Assembly: GCF_022605725.1 (NCBI RefSeq)
Contig: NC_065556.1
Coordinates: forward strand, 8,928,001-8,992,000
Reading direction: 5' to 3'
Length of the DNA: 64,000 bases
From: Anthonomus grandis grandis
Taxonomy: Eukaryota > Arthropoda > Insecta > Coleoptera > Curculionidae
Below the pieces are notes generated by a model, which ran no database searches, had not been told where the DNA came from, and saw only the letters and a program-made list of their open reading frames with translations. Shown one piece after another: positions 22,578 through 34,594 of this stretch; position 1 is the first letter of the stretch, and each line of letters starts with the position of its first letter. The position numbers and the translations under genes are program-made.

Positions 22578-23732
22578 ATTCGAATAATAGATAACAGTAA
22601 TAGACTGAGATATAATAATTTTTTTAAAAAACAATTCATAAGAAAAATTTTAAAAATAATTTAGAGTACATCAAATGAACTTTAAAAATTAAATTGGAAT
22701 CAAATCGGACATTGCTATAATGATTAATTGTTCTATTTTCTTAACCCTGGTTATGTCCAAAACTTAAAAAGGATCATTTGAGTCATCTTGTATAACCTAA
22801 ATATTAATTTTAAAATAAATTTGAATAATAGATAACCGTAATTGAGTGAGATATTACTATTTTTTTAAAACATAATACATAAAATTATTTTTAAAAATTA
22901 TTTAGGGTTATTCAAATTATATCTAAAAATTAATTTAAAATTAAATCGGAACAATCGTTAACGCTATTAGTTATTATATTTTCTTAATTCTGGTTGTGTT
23001 CAAACCGTAAATGTAAATTATATTCGAATAATAAATAACAGTAAAAGAGTGAGATATAATAATTTTTTTTAAAAATAATTCATTAGAAAAATTTTAAAAA
23101 TAATTTAGAGTACATCAAATGAACTTTAAAAATTAAATTGGAATCAAATCGGACATTGCTATAATGATTAATTGTTCTATTTTCTTAACCCTGGTTATGT
23201 CCAAAACTTAAAAAGGATCATTTGAGTCATCTTGTATAACCTAAATATTAATTTTAAAATAAATTTGAATAATAGATAACCGTAATTGAGTGAGATATGA
23301 CTATTTTTTTTAAACACAATTCATTAAAATATTTTTAAAAATCATTTAGGGTTATTTAATTTATATCTAAAAATTAAATTAAAATTAAATCGGAACAATC
23401 GTTAACGCTATTAGTAATTATATTTTCTTAATTCTGGTTATGTTCAAACCGTAAAAAACATCATTTGGCTATCTTGTATATGCGAAATAGTAAATGTAAA
23501 TAAATAACAGTAATAGAGTGAGATTTAAAATTTTTTTTAAAAAACAATTCATAAGAAAAATTTAAAAAATAATTTAGAGTACATTAAATGAACTTCAAAA
23601 ATTAAATTGGAATCAAACCGGGCATCGCTATAATGATTAATCGTTCTATTTTCTTAACCCTGGTTATGTCCAAAACTTAAAAAGGATCATTTGAGTCATC
23701 TTGTATAACCTAAATATTAATTTTAAAATTAA
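22578..23732. repeat. A-B dimers including a chimeric B-short monomer
   Basis: An A monomer at about 22,578 is followed by a B monomer that begins like B* (TTAAAACATAATACATAAAA) but continues like ordinary B and ends as B-short (39-bp deletion at 23,007). It therefore looks like a B*/B-short recombinant. Next come A and B copies, including the variant AATGTAAATAAATAACAG near 23,500. There the head box of the next A monomer (ATTCGAATAAT) has been deleted. Confidence 0.7.
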
Positions 23733-24440
23733 TTTGAATAATAGATAACCGTAATTGAGTGAGATACGACTATTCTTTTTAAACACAATACATTAAAAAA
23801 TGTTAAAAAATTATTTAGGGTTAAACAAATTATATCTAAAAATTAAATTGAAATCATATCGGACAATGCTATACTGATTAATTGTTCTATTTTCTTAACC
23901 CTGGTTATGTCCAAAACTTAAAAAGGATCATTTGAGTCATCTTGTATAACCTAAATATTAATTTTTATATTAATTTGAATAATAGATAACCGTAATTGAG
24001 TGAGATACGACTATTCTTTTTAAACACAATACATTAAAAAATGTTAAAAAATTATTTAGGGTTAAACAAATTATATCTAAAAATTAAATTGAAATCATAT
24101 CGGACAATGCTATATTGATTAATTGTTCTATTTTCTTAATCCTGGTTATGTCCAAAACTTAAAAAGGATCATTTGAGTCATCTTGTATAACCTAAATATT
24201 AATTTTAAAATTAATTTGAATAATAGATAACCGTAATTGAGTGAGATACGACTATTCTTTTTAAACACAATACATTAAAAAATGTTAAAAAATTATTTAG
24301 GGTTAAACAAATTATATCAAAAAATTAAATTGAAATCATATCGGAACAATCGTTAACGCTATTATTTATTATATTTTCTTAATTCTGGTTGTGTTCAAAC
24401 CGTAAAGAATATCATTTGGCTATCTTGTATATGCGAAATA
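23733..24440. repeat. Local homogeneous array of hybrid monomers (241 bp)
   Basis: Monomers starting at 23,733, 23,974 and 24,215 are spaced exactly 241 bp. They are nearly identical, with a B-like left half (GATACGACTATTCTTTTTAA, AAAATGTTAAAAAATTATTT) and an A-like right half (ATCGGACAATGCTATA, GAGTCATCTTGTATAACC). The third unit switches back to B after ATATCGGAACAATCGTTAAC. This is one of the few places where the A/B alternation collapses to a single-monomer period. It suggests a recent short-range expansion. Confidence 0.8.
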
Positions 24441-26128
24441 GTGAATGTAAATTATATTCGAATAATAGATAACAGTAATAGAGTGAGATATAACTATTTT
24501 TTTAAAAAACAATTCATACGAAAAATTTTTAAAATAATTTATAGTAAATCAAATGAACTTCAAAAATTAAATTGGAATCAAATCGGACAATGCTATAATG
24601 ATTAATTGTTCTATTTTCTTAACCCTGGTTATGTCCACAACTTAAAAAGGATCATTTGGGTCATCTTGTATAACCTAAATAGTAATTTTAAAATAAATTT
24701 GAATAATAGATAACCGTAATTGAGTGAGATATGACTATTTTTTTAAAACTCAATACATCAAAATATTTTTAAAAATCATTTAGGGTTAATCAAATTTTAT
24801 CTAAAAATTAAATCGGAACAATCGTTAACGCTATTATTTATTATATATTCTTAATTCTGGTTGTGTTCAAACCGTAAAAAACATTATTTGGCTATCTTGT
24901 ATATGAGAAATAGTAAATGTAACTTATATTCAAATATTAAATAACAGTAATAGAGTGAGATATAATTATTTTTTTAAAAAACAATTCATAAGAAAAATTT
25001 AAAAAATAATTTACAGTAAATCAAATGAACTGCAAAAATTAAATTGGAATCAAATCGGACAATGCTATAATGATTAATCGTTTGATTTTCTTAACCCTGG
25101 TTATGTCCAAAACTTAAAAAGGATCATTTATATCATCTTGTATAACCTAAATATTAATTTTAAATTATATTTGAATAATAGATAACCGTAATTGAGTGAG
25201 ATATGACTTTTTTCTTTAAACACAATACATCAAAATATTTTTTAAAATCATTTAGGGTTAATCAAATTATATCTAAAAATTAATTTAAAATTAAATCGGA
25301 ACAATCGTTAACGCTATTAGTTATTATATTTTCTAAGTTCTGGTTGTGTTCAAACCGTAAAAAACATCATTTGGCTTTCTTGTTTATGTGAAATAGTAAA
25401 TTTAAATTATATTCGAATAATAGATAACAGTAATAGAGTGAGATATAATTATTTTTTCAAAAAACAGTTCATAAGAAAAATTTTAAAAATAATTTACAGT
25501 AAATCAAATGAGCTTTAAAAATTAAATTGGAATCAAATCGGACAATGCTATAATGATTATTCGTTCTATTTTCTTAACCCTGGTTATGTCCAAAATTTAA
25601 AAAGGTTCATTTGGGTCATCTTGTATAACTTAAATATTAATTTTAAAATAAATTTGAATAATAGATAACTGTAATTAAGTGAGATATGACTATTTTTTTA
25701 AAAACAATACATCAAAATATTTTTAAAAATCATTTAGGGTTAATCAAATTATATCTAAAAATTAATTTAAAATTAAATCGGAACAATCGTTAACGCTATT
25801 AGTTATTATATTTTTTCAGTTCTGGTTGTGTTCAAACCGTAAAAAACATCATTTGACTATCTTGTATATGCGAAATAGTAAATGTAAATTAAATTCGAAT
25901 AATAGATAACAGTAATAGAGTGAGATATGATTATTTTTTTAAAAAACAATTCATAAGAAAATTTTAAACAATAATTTACAGCACATCAAATAAACTTCAA
26001 AAATTAAATTGGATTCAAATCGGACAATGCTATAATGATTAATTGTTCTATTTTCTTAACCCTAGTTATGCCCAAAACTTAAAAAGTATCGTTTGGGTCA
26101 TCTTGTATAACCTATAAATCAAAAATAA
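24441..26128. repeat. Alternating A-B dimers ending in a fusion
   Basis: Ordinary A-B alternation with private variants: ATGAACTGCAAAAATTAAA near 25,024, TCGTTTGATTTTC near 25,078 and TTGGCTTTCTTGTTTATGTG near 25,370. At 26,113-26,128 an A monomer tail (TATAACCTATAAATC) runs through AAAAATAAAT directly into the middle of another A monomer (CAAATGAACTTTAAAAATT). A whole B monomer and the first third of an A have been lost there. Confidence 0.7.
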
Positions 26129-28387
26129 ATCAAATGAACTTTAAAAATTAAATTGAAATCATATCGGACAATGCTATAATGATTAATCGTTCTATTTTCT
26201 TAACCCTGGTTATGTCCAAAACTTAAAAAGGATCATTTGGGTCATTTTGTATAACCTAAATATTAATTTTAAAATAAATTTGAATAATAGATAACCGTAA
26301 TTGAGTGAGATATGACTATTTTTTTTAAACACAATACATTAAAATATTTTTAAAAATCATTTAGAGTTAATCAAATTATATCTAAAAATTAAATTAAAAT
26401 TAAATCGGAACAATCGTTAACGCTATTAGTTATTATATTTTCTTAATTCTGGTTGTGTTCAAACCGTAAAGAACATCATTTGACTATCCTGTACATGTGA
26501 AATAGTAAATTTAAAACATATTCAAATAATAGATAACAGTAATAGAGTGAGATATAATTATTTTTTTAACAAACAATTCATAAAAAAAATTTTAAAAATA
26601 ATTTACAGTAAATCAAATGAACTTCAAAAATTAAATTGCAATCAAATCGGACAATGCTATAATGATTATTTGTTCTATTTTCTTAACCCTGGTTATGTTC
26701 AAAATTAAAAAAGGATTATTTGAGTCATCTTGTATAACCTAAATATTAATTTTAAAATAAATTTGAAAAATAGATAACTGTAATTGAGTGAGATATAACT
26801 ATTTTTTTTAAACACAATACATTAAAATATTTTTAACAATCATTTAGGGTTAATCAAATTATATCTAAAAATTAATTTAAAATTAAATCGGAACAATCGT
26901 TAACGCTAAGAGTTATTATATTTTCTTAATTCTGGTTGTGTTCAAACCATAAAAAACATCATTTGGCTATCTCGTATATGCGAAATAGTAAATGTAAATT
27001 ATATTTGAATAATAAATAACAGTAATCGAGTGCGATATAATATTTTTTATAAAAAACAATTTATAAGAAAAATTTTAAGAATAATTTACAGTACATCAAA
27101 TGAACTTCAAAAATTAAATTGCAATCAAATCGGACAATGCTATAATGATTATTTGTTCTATTTTCTTAACCCTGGTTATGTCCAAAACTTAAAAAGGATT
27201 AATTGAGTCATCTTGTATAACCTAAATATTAATTTTAAAATAAATTTGAATAATAGATAATCGTAATTGAGTTAGATTTGACTATTTTTTTTAAACACAA
27301 TACATTAAAATATTTTTAAAAATCATTTAGGGTTAATCAAATTATATCTAAAAATTAAATCGGAACAATCGTTAACGCTATTAGTTATTATATTTTCTTA
27401 ATTCTGGTTGTGTTCAAACCGTAAAGAACATCATTTGACTATCCTGTACATGTGAAATAGTAAATTTAAATCATATTCAAATAATAGATAACAGTAATAG
27501 AGTGAGATATTACTATTTTTTTTTATCATAATATATAAAATTATTTTTAAAAGTCATTTAGGGTTAATCAAATTATATCTAAGAATTAATTTAAAATTAA
27601 ATCGGAACAATCGTTAACGCTAAGAGTTATTATATTTTCTTAATTCTGGTTGTGTTCAAACCATAAAAAACATCATTTGGCTATCTCGTATATGCGAAAT
27701 AGTAAATGTAAATTAAATTCGAATAATAGATAACAGTAATAGAGTGAGATATGATTATTTTTTTAAAAAACAATTCATAAGAAAATTTTAAAAAATAATT
27801 TACAGTACATCAAATAAACTTTAAAAATTAAATTGGAATCAAATCGGACAATGCTATAATGATTAATTGTTCTATTTTCTTAACCCTAGTTATGCCCAAA
27901 ACATAAAAAGTATCATTTGGGTCATCTTGTATAACCTAAATATTAATTTTAAAATAAATTTGAATAATAGATAATCGTAATTGAGTTAGATATGACTATT
28001 TTTTTTAAACACAATACATTAAAATATTTTTAAAAATCATTTAGGGTTAATCAAATTATATCTAAAAATTAAATCGGAACAATCGTTAACGCTATTAGTT
28101 ATTATATTTTCTTAATTCTGGTTGTGTTCAAACCGCAAAGAATATCATTTGGCTATCTTGTATATGCGAAATATTAAATTTAAATCATATTCGAATAATA
28201 GATAACAGTAATAGACTGAGATATAATTATTTTATTAAAAAACAATTCATAAGAAAAATTTTAAAAATAATTTACAGTAAATCAAATGAACTTCAAAAAT
28301 TAAATTGAAATCATATCGGACAATGCTATAATCATTAATTGTTCTATTTTCTTAACCCTGGTTATGTCCAAAACTTAAAAAGGATTA
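26129..28387. repeat. Mixed dimers related to 49.8-51.8 kb and 9.9-10.9 kb
   Basis: Markers include the B variant GAACATCATTTGACTATCCT with GTACATGTGAAATAG (26,468 and 27,426) and A variants with AATTGCAATCAAATCGG. They also include ACTATTTGAAAAATAGATAACTG-type heads near 26,760. The same variants occur near 10,049, 15,796, 28,454, 50,013, 51,716 and 61,636. The segment ends at about 28,387, where an A monomer reading AAAAAGGATTAT is joined directly to GGAACAATCGTTAACGC inside a B monomer. Confidence 0.7.
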
Positions 28388-29340
28388 TGGAACAATCGTT
28401 AACGCTATTAGTTATTATATTTTCTTAATTCTGGTTGTGTTCAAACCGTAAAGAACATCATTTGACTATCCTGTACATGTGAAATAGTAAATTTAAATCA
28501 TATTCAAATAATAGATAACAGTAATAGAGTGAGATATAATTATTTTTTTAACAAACAATTCATAAAAAAAATTTAAAAAATAATTTACAGTAAATCAAAT
28601 GAACTTCAAAAATTAAATTGCCATCAAATCGGACAATGCTATAATGATTATTTGTTCTATTTTCTTAACCCTGGTTATGTTCAAAATTAAAAAAGGATTA
28701 TTTGAGTCATCTTGTATAACCTAAATATTAATTTTAAAATAAATTTGAAAAATAGATAACTGTAATTGAGTGAGATATAACTATTTTTTTTAAACACAAT
28801 ACATTAAAATATTTTTAAACATCATTAAAGGTTAATCCAATTATATCTAAAAATTAAATTAAAATTAAATCGGAACAATCGTTAACGCTATTATTTATTA
28901 TATTTTCTTAATTCTGGTTGTGTTCAAACTGTAAAAAATATCATTTGGCTATCTTGTATATGCGAAATAGTAAATGTAAATTAAATTCGAATAATAGATC
29001 ACAGTAATAGAGTGAGATATAATAATTTTTCTAAAAAACAATTCATAAGAAAAATTTTAAAAATAATTTAGAGTACATCAAATGAACTTCAAAAATTAAA
29101 TTGGAATCAAATCGGACATTTCTATAATGATTAATTGTTCTATTTTCTTAACCCTGGTTATGTCCAAAATTTAAAAAGGATCATTTGGGTCATCTTGTAT
29201 AACTTAAACATTAATTTTAAAATAAATTTGAATAACGGATAACCGTAATTAAGTGAGATATGACTATTTTTTTTAAAAACAATACATCAAAATATTTAAA
29301 AAAATCATTTAGGGTTAATCAAATTATATCTAAAAATTAA
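28388..29340. repeat. Mixed dimers after the 28.39-kb fusion
   Basis: Starts inside a B monomer at GGAACAATCGTTAACG, fused to a truncated A. It then resembles 26,400-26,880 closely (GAACATCATTTGACTATCCT, AACAAACAATTCATAAAAAA, GTTCAAAATTAAAAAAGG), and later resembles 5640-5880 (GAATAACGGATAACCGTAAT). It is a patchwork of lineages found elsewhere in the window. Confidence 0.65.
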
Positions 29341-30330
29341 ATCGGAACAATCGTTAACGCTATTATTTATTATATTTTCTTAATTCTGGTTGTGTTCAAA
29401 CCGTATAAAATATCATTTGGCTATCTTGTATATGCGAAATAGTATATGTAAATTAAATTCGAATAATCGATAACAGTAATAGAGTGAGATATGATTATTT
29501 TTTTAAAAAACAATTCATAAGAAAATTTTAAAAAATAATTTACAGTACATTAATTGAACTTTAAAAATTAAATTGGAATCAAATCGGACAATGCCATAAT
29601 GGTTAATTGTTCTATTTTCTTAACCCTGGTGATGCCCAAAACTTTTTTAAGTACTTTTTAGTATCATTTGGGTCATCTTGTATAACCTAAATATTAATTT
29701 TAAAATAAATTTGAATAATAGATAATCGTAATTGAGTAAGATACGACTATTCTTTTTAAACACAATACATTAAAATATTTTTAAACATCATTTAAGGTTA
29801 ATCCAATTATATCTAAAAATTAAATTAAAATTAAATCGGAACAATCGTTAACGCTATTATTTATTATATTTTCTTAATTCTGGTTGTGTTCAAACCGTAA
29901 AAAATATCATTTGGCTATCTTGTATATGCGAAATAGTATATGTAAATTAAATTCGAATAATCGATAACAGTAATAGAGTGAGATATGATTATTTTTTTAA
30001 AAAACAATTCATAAGAAAATTTAAAAAAATAATTTACAGTACATTAATTGAACTTTAAAAATTAAATTGGAATCAAATCGGACAATGCTATAATGGTTAA
30101 TTGTTCTATTTTCTTAACCCTGGTGATGCCCAAAACTTTTTTAAGTACTTTTTAGTATCATTTGGGTCATCTTGTATAACCTGAATATTAATTTTAAAAT
30201 AAATTTGAATAATAGATAACCGTAATTGAGTAAGATACGACTATTCTTTTTAAACACAATACATTAAAATATTTTTAAACATCATTTAAGGTTAATCCAA
30301 TTATATCTAAAAATTAAATTAAAATTAAAT
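29341..30330. repeat. 494-bp dimer tandem duplication with 11-bp insertion
   Basis: AGTATATGTAAATTAAATTC at 29,441 recurs at 29,935. The insertion in the A core (CTTTTTTAAGTACTTTTTAG, starting one base after 29,641) recurs at 30,135. Both offsets are 494 bp. The ordinary sequence at this place is AAAACTTAAAAAGTATCATT. The insertion makes this dimer longer than the usual 472-483 bp. The same insertion is seen only once more, at 63,190. Confidence 0.85.
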
Positions 30331-31540
30331 CGGAACAATCGTTAACGCTAAGAGTTATTATATTTTCTTATTTCTGGTTGTGTTCAAACCGTAAAGAATA
30401 TAATTTGGCTATCTTGTATATGCGAAATAGTAAATTTAAATCATATTCGAATAATAGATAACAGTAATAGACTGAGATATATTTATTTTTTTTAAAAACA
30501 ATTCATAAGAAAAATTTTAAAAATAATTTACAGTAAATCAAATGAACTTCAAAAATTAAATTGGAATCAAATCGGACATTGCTATAATAATTAATTGTTC
30601 TATTTTCTTAACCCTGGTTATGTTCAAAATTTAAAAAGGATCATTTGGGTCATCTTGTATAACTTAAATATTAATTTTAAAATAAATTTGAATAATAGAT
30701 AACCGTAATTAAGTGAGATATGACTATTTTTTTTAAAAACAATACATCAAAATATTTTAAAAAATCATTTAGGGTTAATCAAATTATATCAAAAATTAAA
30801 TCGGAACAATCGTTAACGCCTTTATTTATTATATTTTCTTAATTCTGGTTGTGTTCAAACCGTAAAAAATATCATTTGGCTATCCTGTATATGCGAAATA
30901 GTAAATTTAAATCATATTCGAATAAAAGATAACAGTAATAGAGTGAGATATAATTATTTTTTTAAAAAACAATTCATAAGAAAAATTTTAAAAATAATTT
31001 ACAGTAAATCAAATGAACTTCAAAAATTAAATTGGAATCAAATCGGACATTGCTATAATAATTAATTGTTCTATTTTCTTAACCCTGGTTATGTTCAAAA
31101 TTTAAAAAGGATCATTTGGGTCATCTTGTATAACTTAAATATTAATTTTAAAATAAATTTGAATAATAGATAACCGTAATTAAGTGAGATATGACTATTT
31201 TTTTTAAAAACAATACATCAAAATATTTTTAAAAATCATTTAGGGTTAATCAAATTATATCTAAAAATTAATTTAAAATTAAATCGGAACAATCGTTAAC
31301 GCTATTAGTTATTATATTTTCTTAATTCTGGTTGTGTTCAAACCGTAAAGAATATAATTTGGCTATCTTGTATATGCGAAATAGTAAATTTAAATCATAT
31401 TCGAATAATAGATAACAGTAATAGACTGAGATATATTTATTTTTTTAAAAAACAATTCATAAGAAAAATTTTAAAAATAATTTACAGTAAATCAAATGAA
31501 CTTCAAAAATTAAATTGAAATCATATCGGACGATGCTATA
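30331..31540. repeat. 954-bp (four-monomer) tandem duplication
   Basis: The variant GTAAAGAATATAATTTGGC at about 30,391 recurs at about 31,345. ACTGAGATATATTTATTTTT at 30,471 recurs at 31,425. Both offsets are 954 bp. The unit is two A-B dimers. The related sequence at 63.0-64.0 kb has only one unit. Its offset to this region is 33,054 bp before the duplication and 32,100 bp after it, a difference of exactly 954. Confidence 0.88.
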
Positions 31541-34500
31541 ATCATATATTGTTCTATTTTCTTAACCCTGGTTATGTCCAAAACTTAAAAAGGATCATTT
31601 GTGTCATCTTGTATAACCTAAATATTAATTTTAAAATTAATTTGAATAATAGATAACCGTAATTGAGTGAGATACGACTATTCTTTTTAAACACAATACA
31701 TTAAAAAATGTTAAAAAATTATTTAGGGTTAAACAAATTATATCTAAAAATTAAATTGAAATCATATCGGAACAATAGCTATAGGTAATAGTAATCGATT
31801 TTCTTTATCCTGGTTATGTCCAAAACATAAAAAGGTTCATTTGAGTCAACTTGTATAACCTAAATAATAATTTTAAATTATATTTGAATAATAGATAACC
31901 GTAATTGATTGAAATATAACTTTTTTCTTTAAACACGATACATCAAAATATTTTTAAAAATCATTTCGGGTTAATCAAATTATATCTAAAAATTAATTTA
32001 AAATTTAATCGGAACAATCGTTAACGCTATTAGTTATTATATTTTTTCAGTTCTGGTTGTGTTCAAACCGTAAAAAACATCATTTGGCTATCTTGTATAT
32101 GCGAAATAGTAAATGTAAATTATATTCGAATAATAAATAACAGTAAAAGAGTGAGATATAATAATTTTTTTAAAAATAATTCATAAGAAAAATTTTAAAA
32201 ATAATTTAGAGTACATCAAATGAACTTCAAAAATTAAATTGGAATCAAATCGGACATCGCTATAATGATTAATTGTTCTATTTTCTTAACCCTGGTTATG
32301 TCCAAAACTTAAAAAGGATCATTTGAGTCATCTTGTATAACCTAAATATTAATTTTAAAACAAATTTGAATAATAGATAACCGTAATTGAGTGAGATATT
32401 ACTATTTTTTTAAAACATATTACATAAAATTATTTTTAAAAATTATTTAGGGTTAATCAAATTAAATTAAAATTAAAACGGAACAATCTTTAACGCGATC
32501 AGTTATTATATTTTCTTAATTCTGGTTGTGTTCAAACCGTAAAAAACATCATTTGGCTACCTTGTATATGCGAAATAGTAAATTTAAATTCTATTCGAAT
32601 AATAGAAAACCGTAATAGAGTGCGATATAGTTATTTTTTTTTAAAACAATTCATAAGAAAAATTTTAAAAATAATTTACAGTAATTCAAATGAACTTCAA
32701 AAATTAAATTGGAATCAAATCGGACATTGCTATAAAAATTAATTGTTCTATTTTCTTAACCCTGGTTATGTTCAAAATTTAAAAAGGATCATTTGGGTCA
32801 TCTTGTATAACTTAAATATTAATTTTAAAATAATTTTGAATAATAGATAGCCGTAATTAAGTGAGATATGACTATTTTTTTTTAAAACAATACATCAAAA
32901 TATTTTTAAAAATCATTTAGGTTTAATCAAATTATATCTAATAACTAAATAAAAATTAAATCGGAACAATCGTTAACGCTATTAGTTATTATATTTTCTT
33001 AATTCTGGTTGTTTTCAAACCGTTAAAAATATCATTTGGCTATCCTGTATATGCGAAATAGTAAATTTAAATAATATTCGAATAATAGATAACAGTAATA
33101 GAGTGAGATATAATTATTTTTTTAAAAAAGAATTTATAAGAAAAATTTTAAAAATAATTTACAGTAAATCAAATAAACTTCAAAAATTAAATTGGAATCA
33201 AATCGGACATTGCTATAATAATTAATTGTTCTATTTTCTTAACCCTGGTTATGTCCAAAATTTAAAAAGGATCATTTGGGTCATCTTGTATAACTTAAAT
33301 ATTAATTTTAAAATAAATTTGAATAATAGATAACCGTAATTAAGTGAGATGAATATTTTTTTTAAAAACAATACATCAAAATATTTTAAAAAATCATTTA
33401 GGGTTAATCAAATTATATCAAAAATTAAATCGGAACAATCGTTAACGCTATTATTTATTATATTTTCTTAATTCTGGTTGTGTTCAAACCGTAAAAAATA
33501 TCATTTGGCTATCCTGTATATGTGAAATAGTAAATTTAAATCATATTTGAATAAAAGATAACAGTAATAGAGTGAGATATAATTATTTTTTTAAAAAACA
33601 ATTCATAAAAAAAATTTTAAAAATAATTTACAGTAAATCAAATGAACTTCAAAAATTAAATTGAAATCATATCGGACAATGCTATACTGATTAATTGTTC
33701 TATTTTCTTAACCCTGGTTATGTCCAAAACTTAAAAAGGATCATTTGAGTCATCTTGTATAACCTAAATATTAATTTTAAAATTAATTTGAATAATAGAT
33801 AACCGTAATTGAGTGAGATACGACTATTCTTTTTAAACACAATACATTAAAAAATGTTAAAAAATTATTTAGGGTTAAACAAATTATATCTAAAAATTAA
33901 ATTGGAATCAAATCGGACATTGCTATAATAATTAATTGTTCTATTTTCTTAACCCTGGTTATTTCCAAAATTTAAAAAGGATCATTTGGGTCATCTTGTA
34001 TAACTTAAATATTAATTTTAAAATAAATTTAAATAATAGATAACCGTAATTAAGTGAGATATGACTATTTTTTTTTAAAACAATACATCAAAATATTTTT
34101 AAAAATCATTTAGGGTTAATCAAATTATATCTAAAAATTAATTTAAAATTAAATCGGAACAATCGTTAACGCTATTAGTTATTATATTTTCTTAATTCTG
34201 GTTGTGTTCAAACCGTAAAGAATATCATTTGGCTATCTTGTATATGCGAAATAGTAAATTTAAATCATATTCGAATAATAGATAACAGTAATAGACTGAG
34301 ATATAATAATTTTTTTAAAAAACAATTCATAAGAAAAATTTTAAAAATAATTTACAGTAAATCAAATGAACTTTAAAAATTAAATTAAAATCATATCGGA
34401 CAATGCTATACTGATTAATTGTTCTATTTTCTTAACCCTGGTTATGTCCAAAACTTAAAAAGGATCATTTGAGTCATCTTGTATAACCTAAATATTAATT

Positions 34501-34594
34501 TTAAAATTAATTTGAATAATAGATAACCGTAATTGAGTGAGATACGACTATTCTTTTTAAACACAATACATTAAAAAATGTTAAAAAATTATTT
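31541..34594. repeat. Mixed A/B/C monomers upstream of the 3978-bp HOR
   Basis: Contains a C monomer (GCTATAGGTAATAGTAATCG near 31,785) and B with TCATTTCGGGTTAATC near 31,960. There is a shortened B near 32,455, where AATCAAATTAAATTAAAAT lacks the usual ATATCTAAAA, and hybrid B/A monomers near 33,790 and 34,510 (AAAATGTTAAAAAATTATTT). No exact HOR was recognised here. The segment supplies the left flank of the 3978-bp repeat. Confidence 0.65.
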
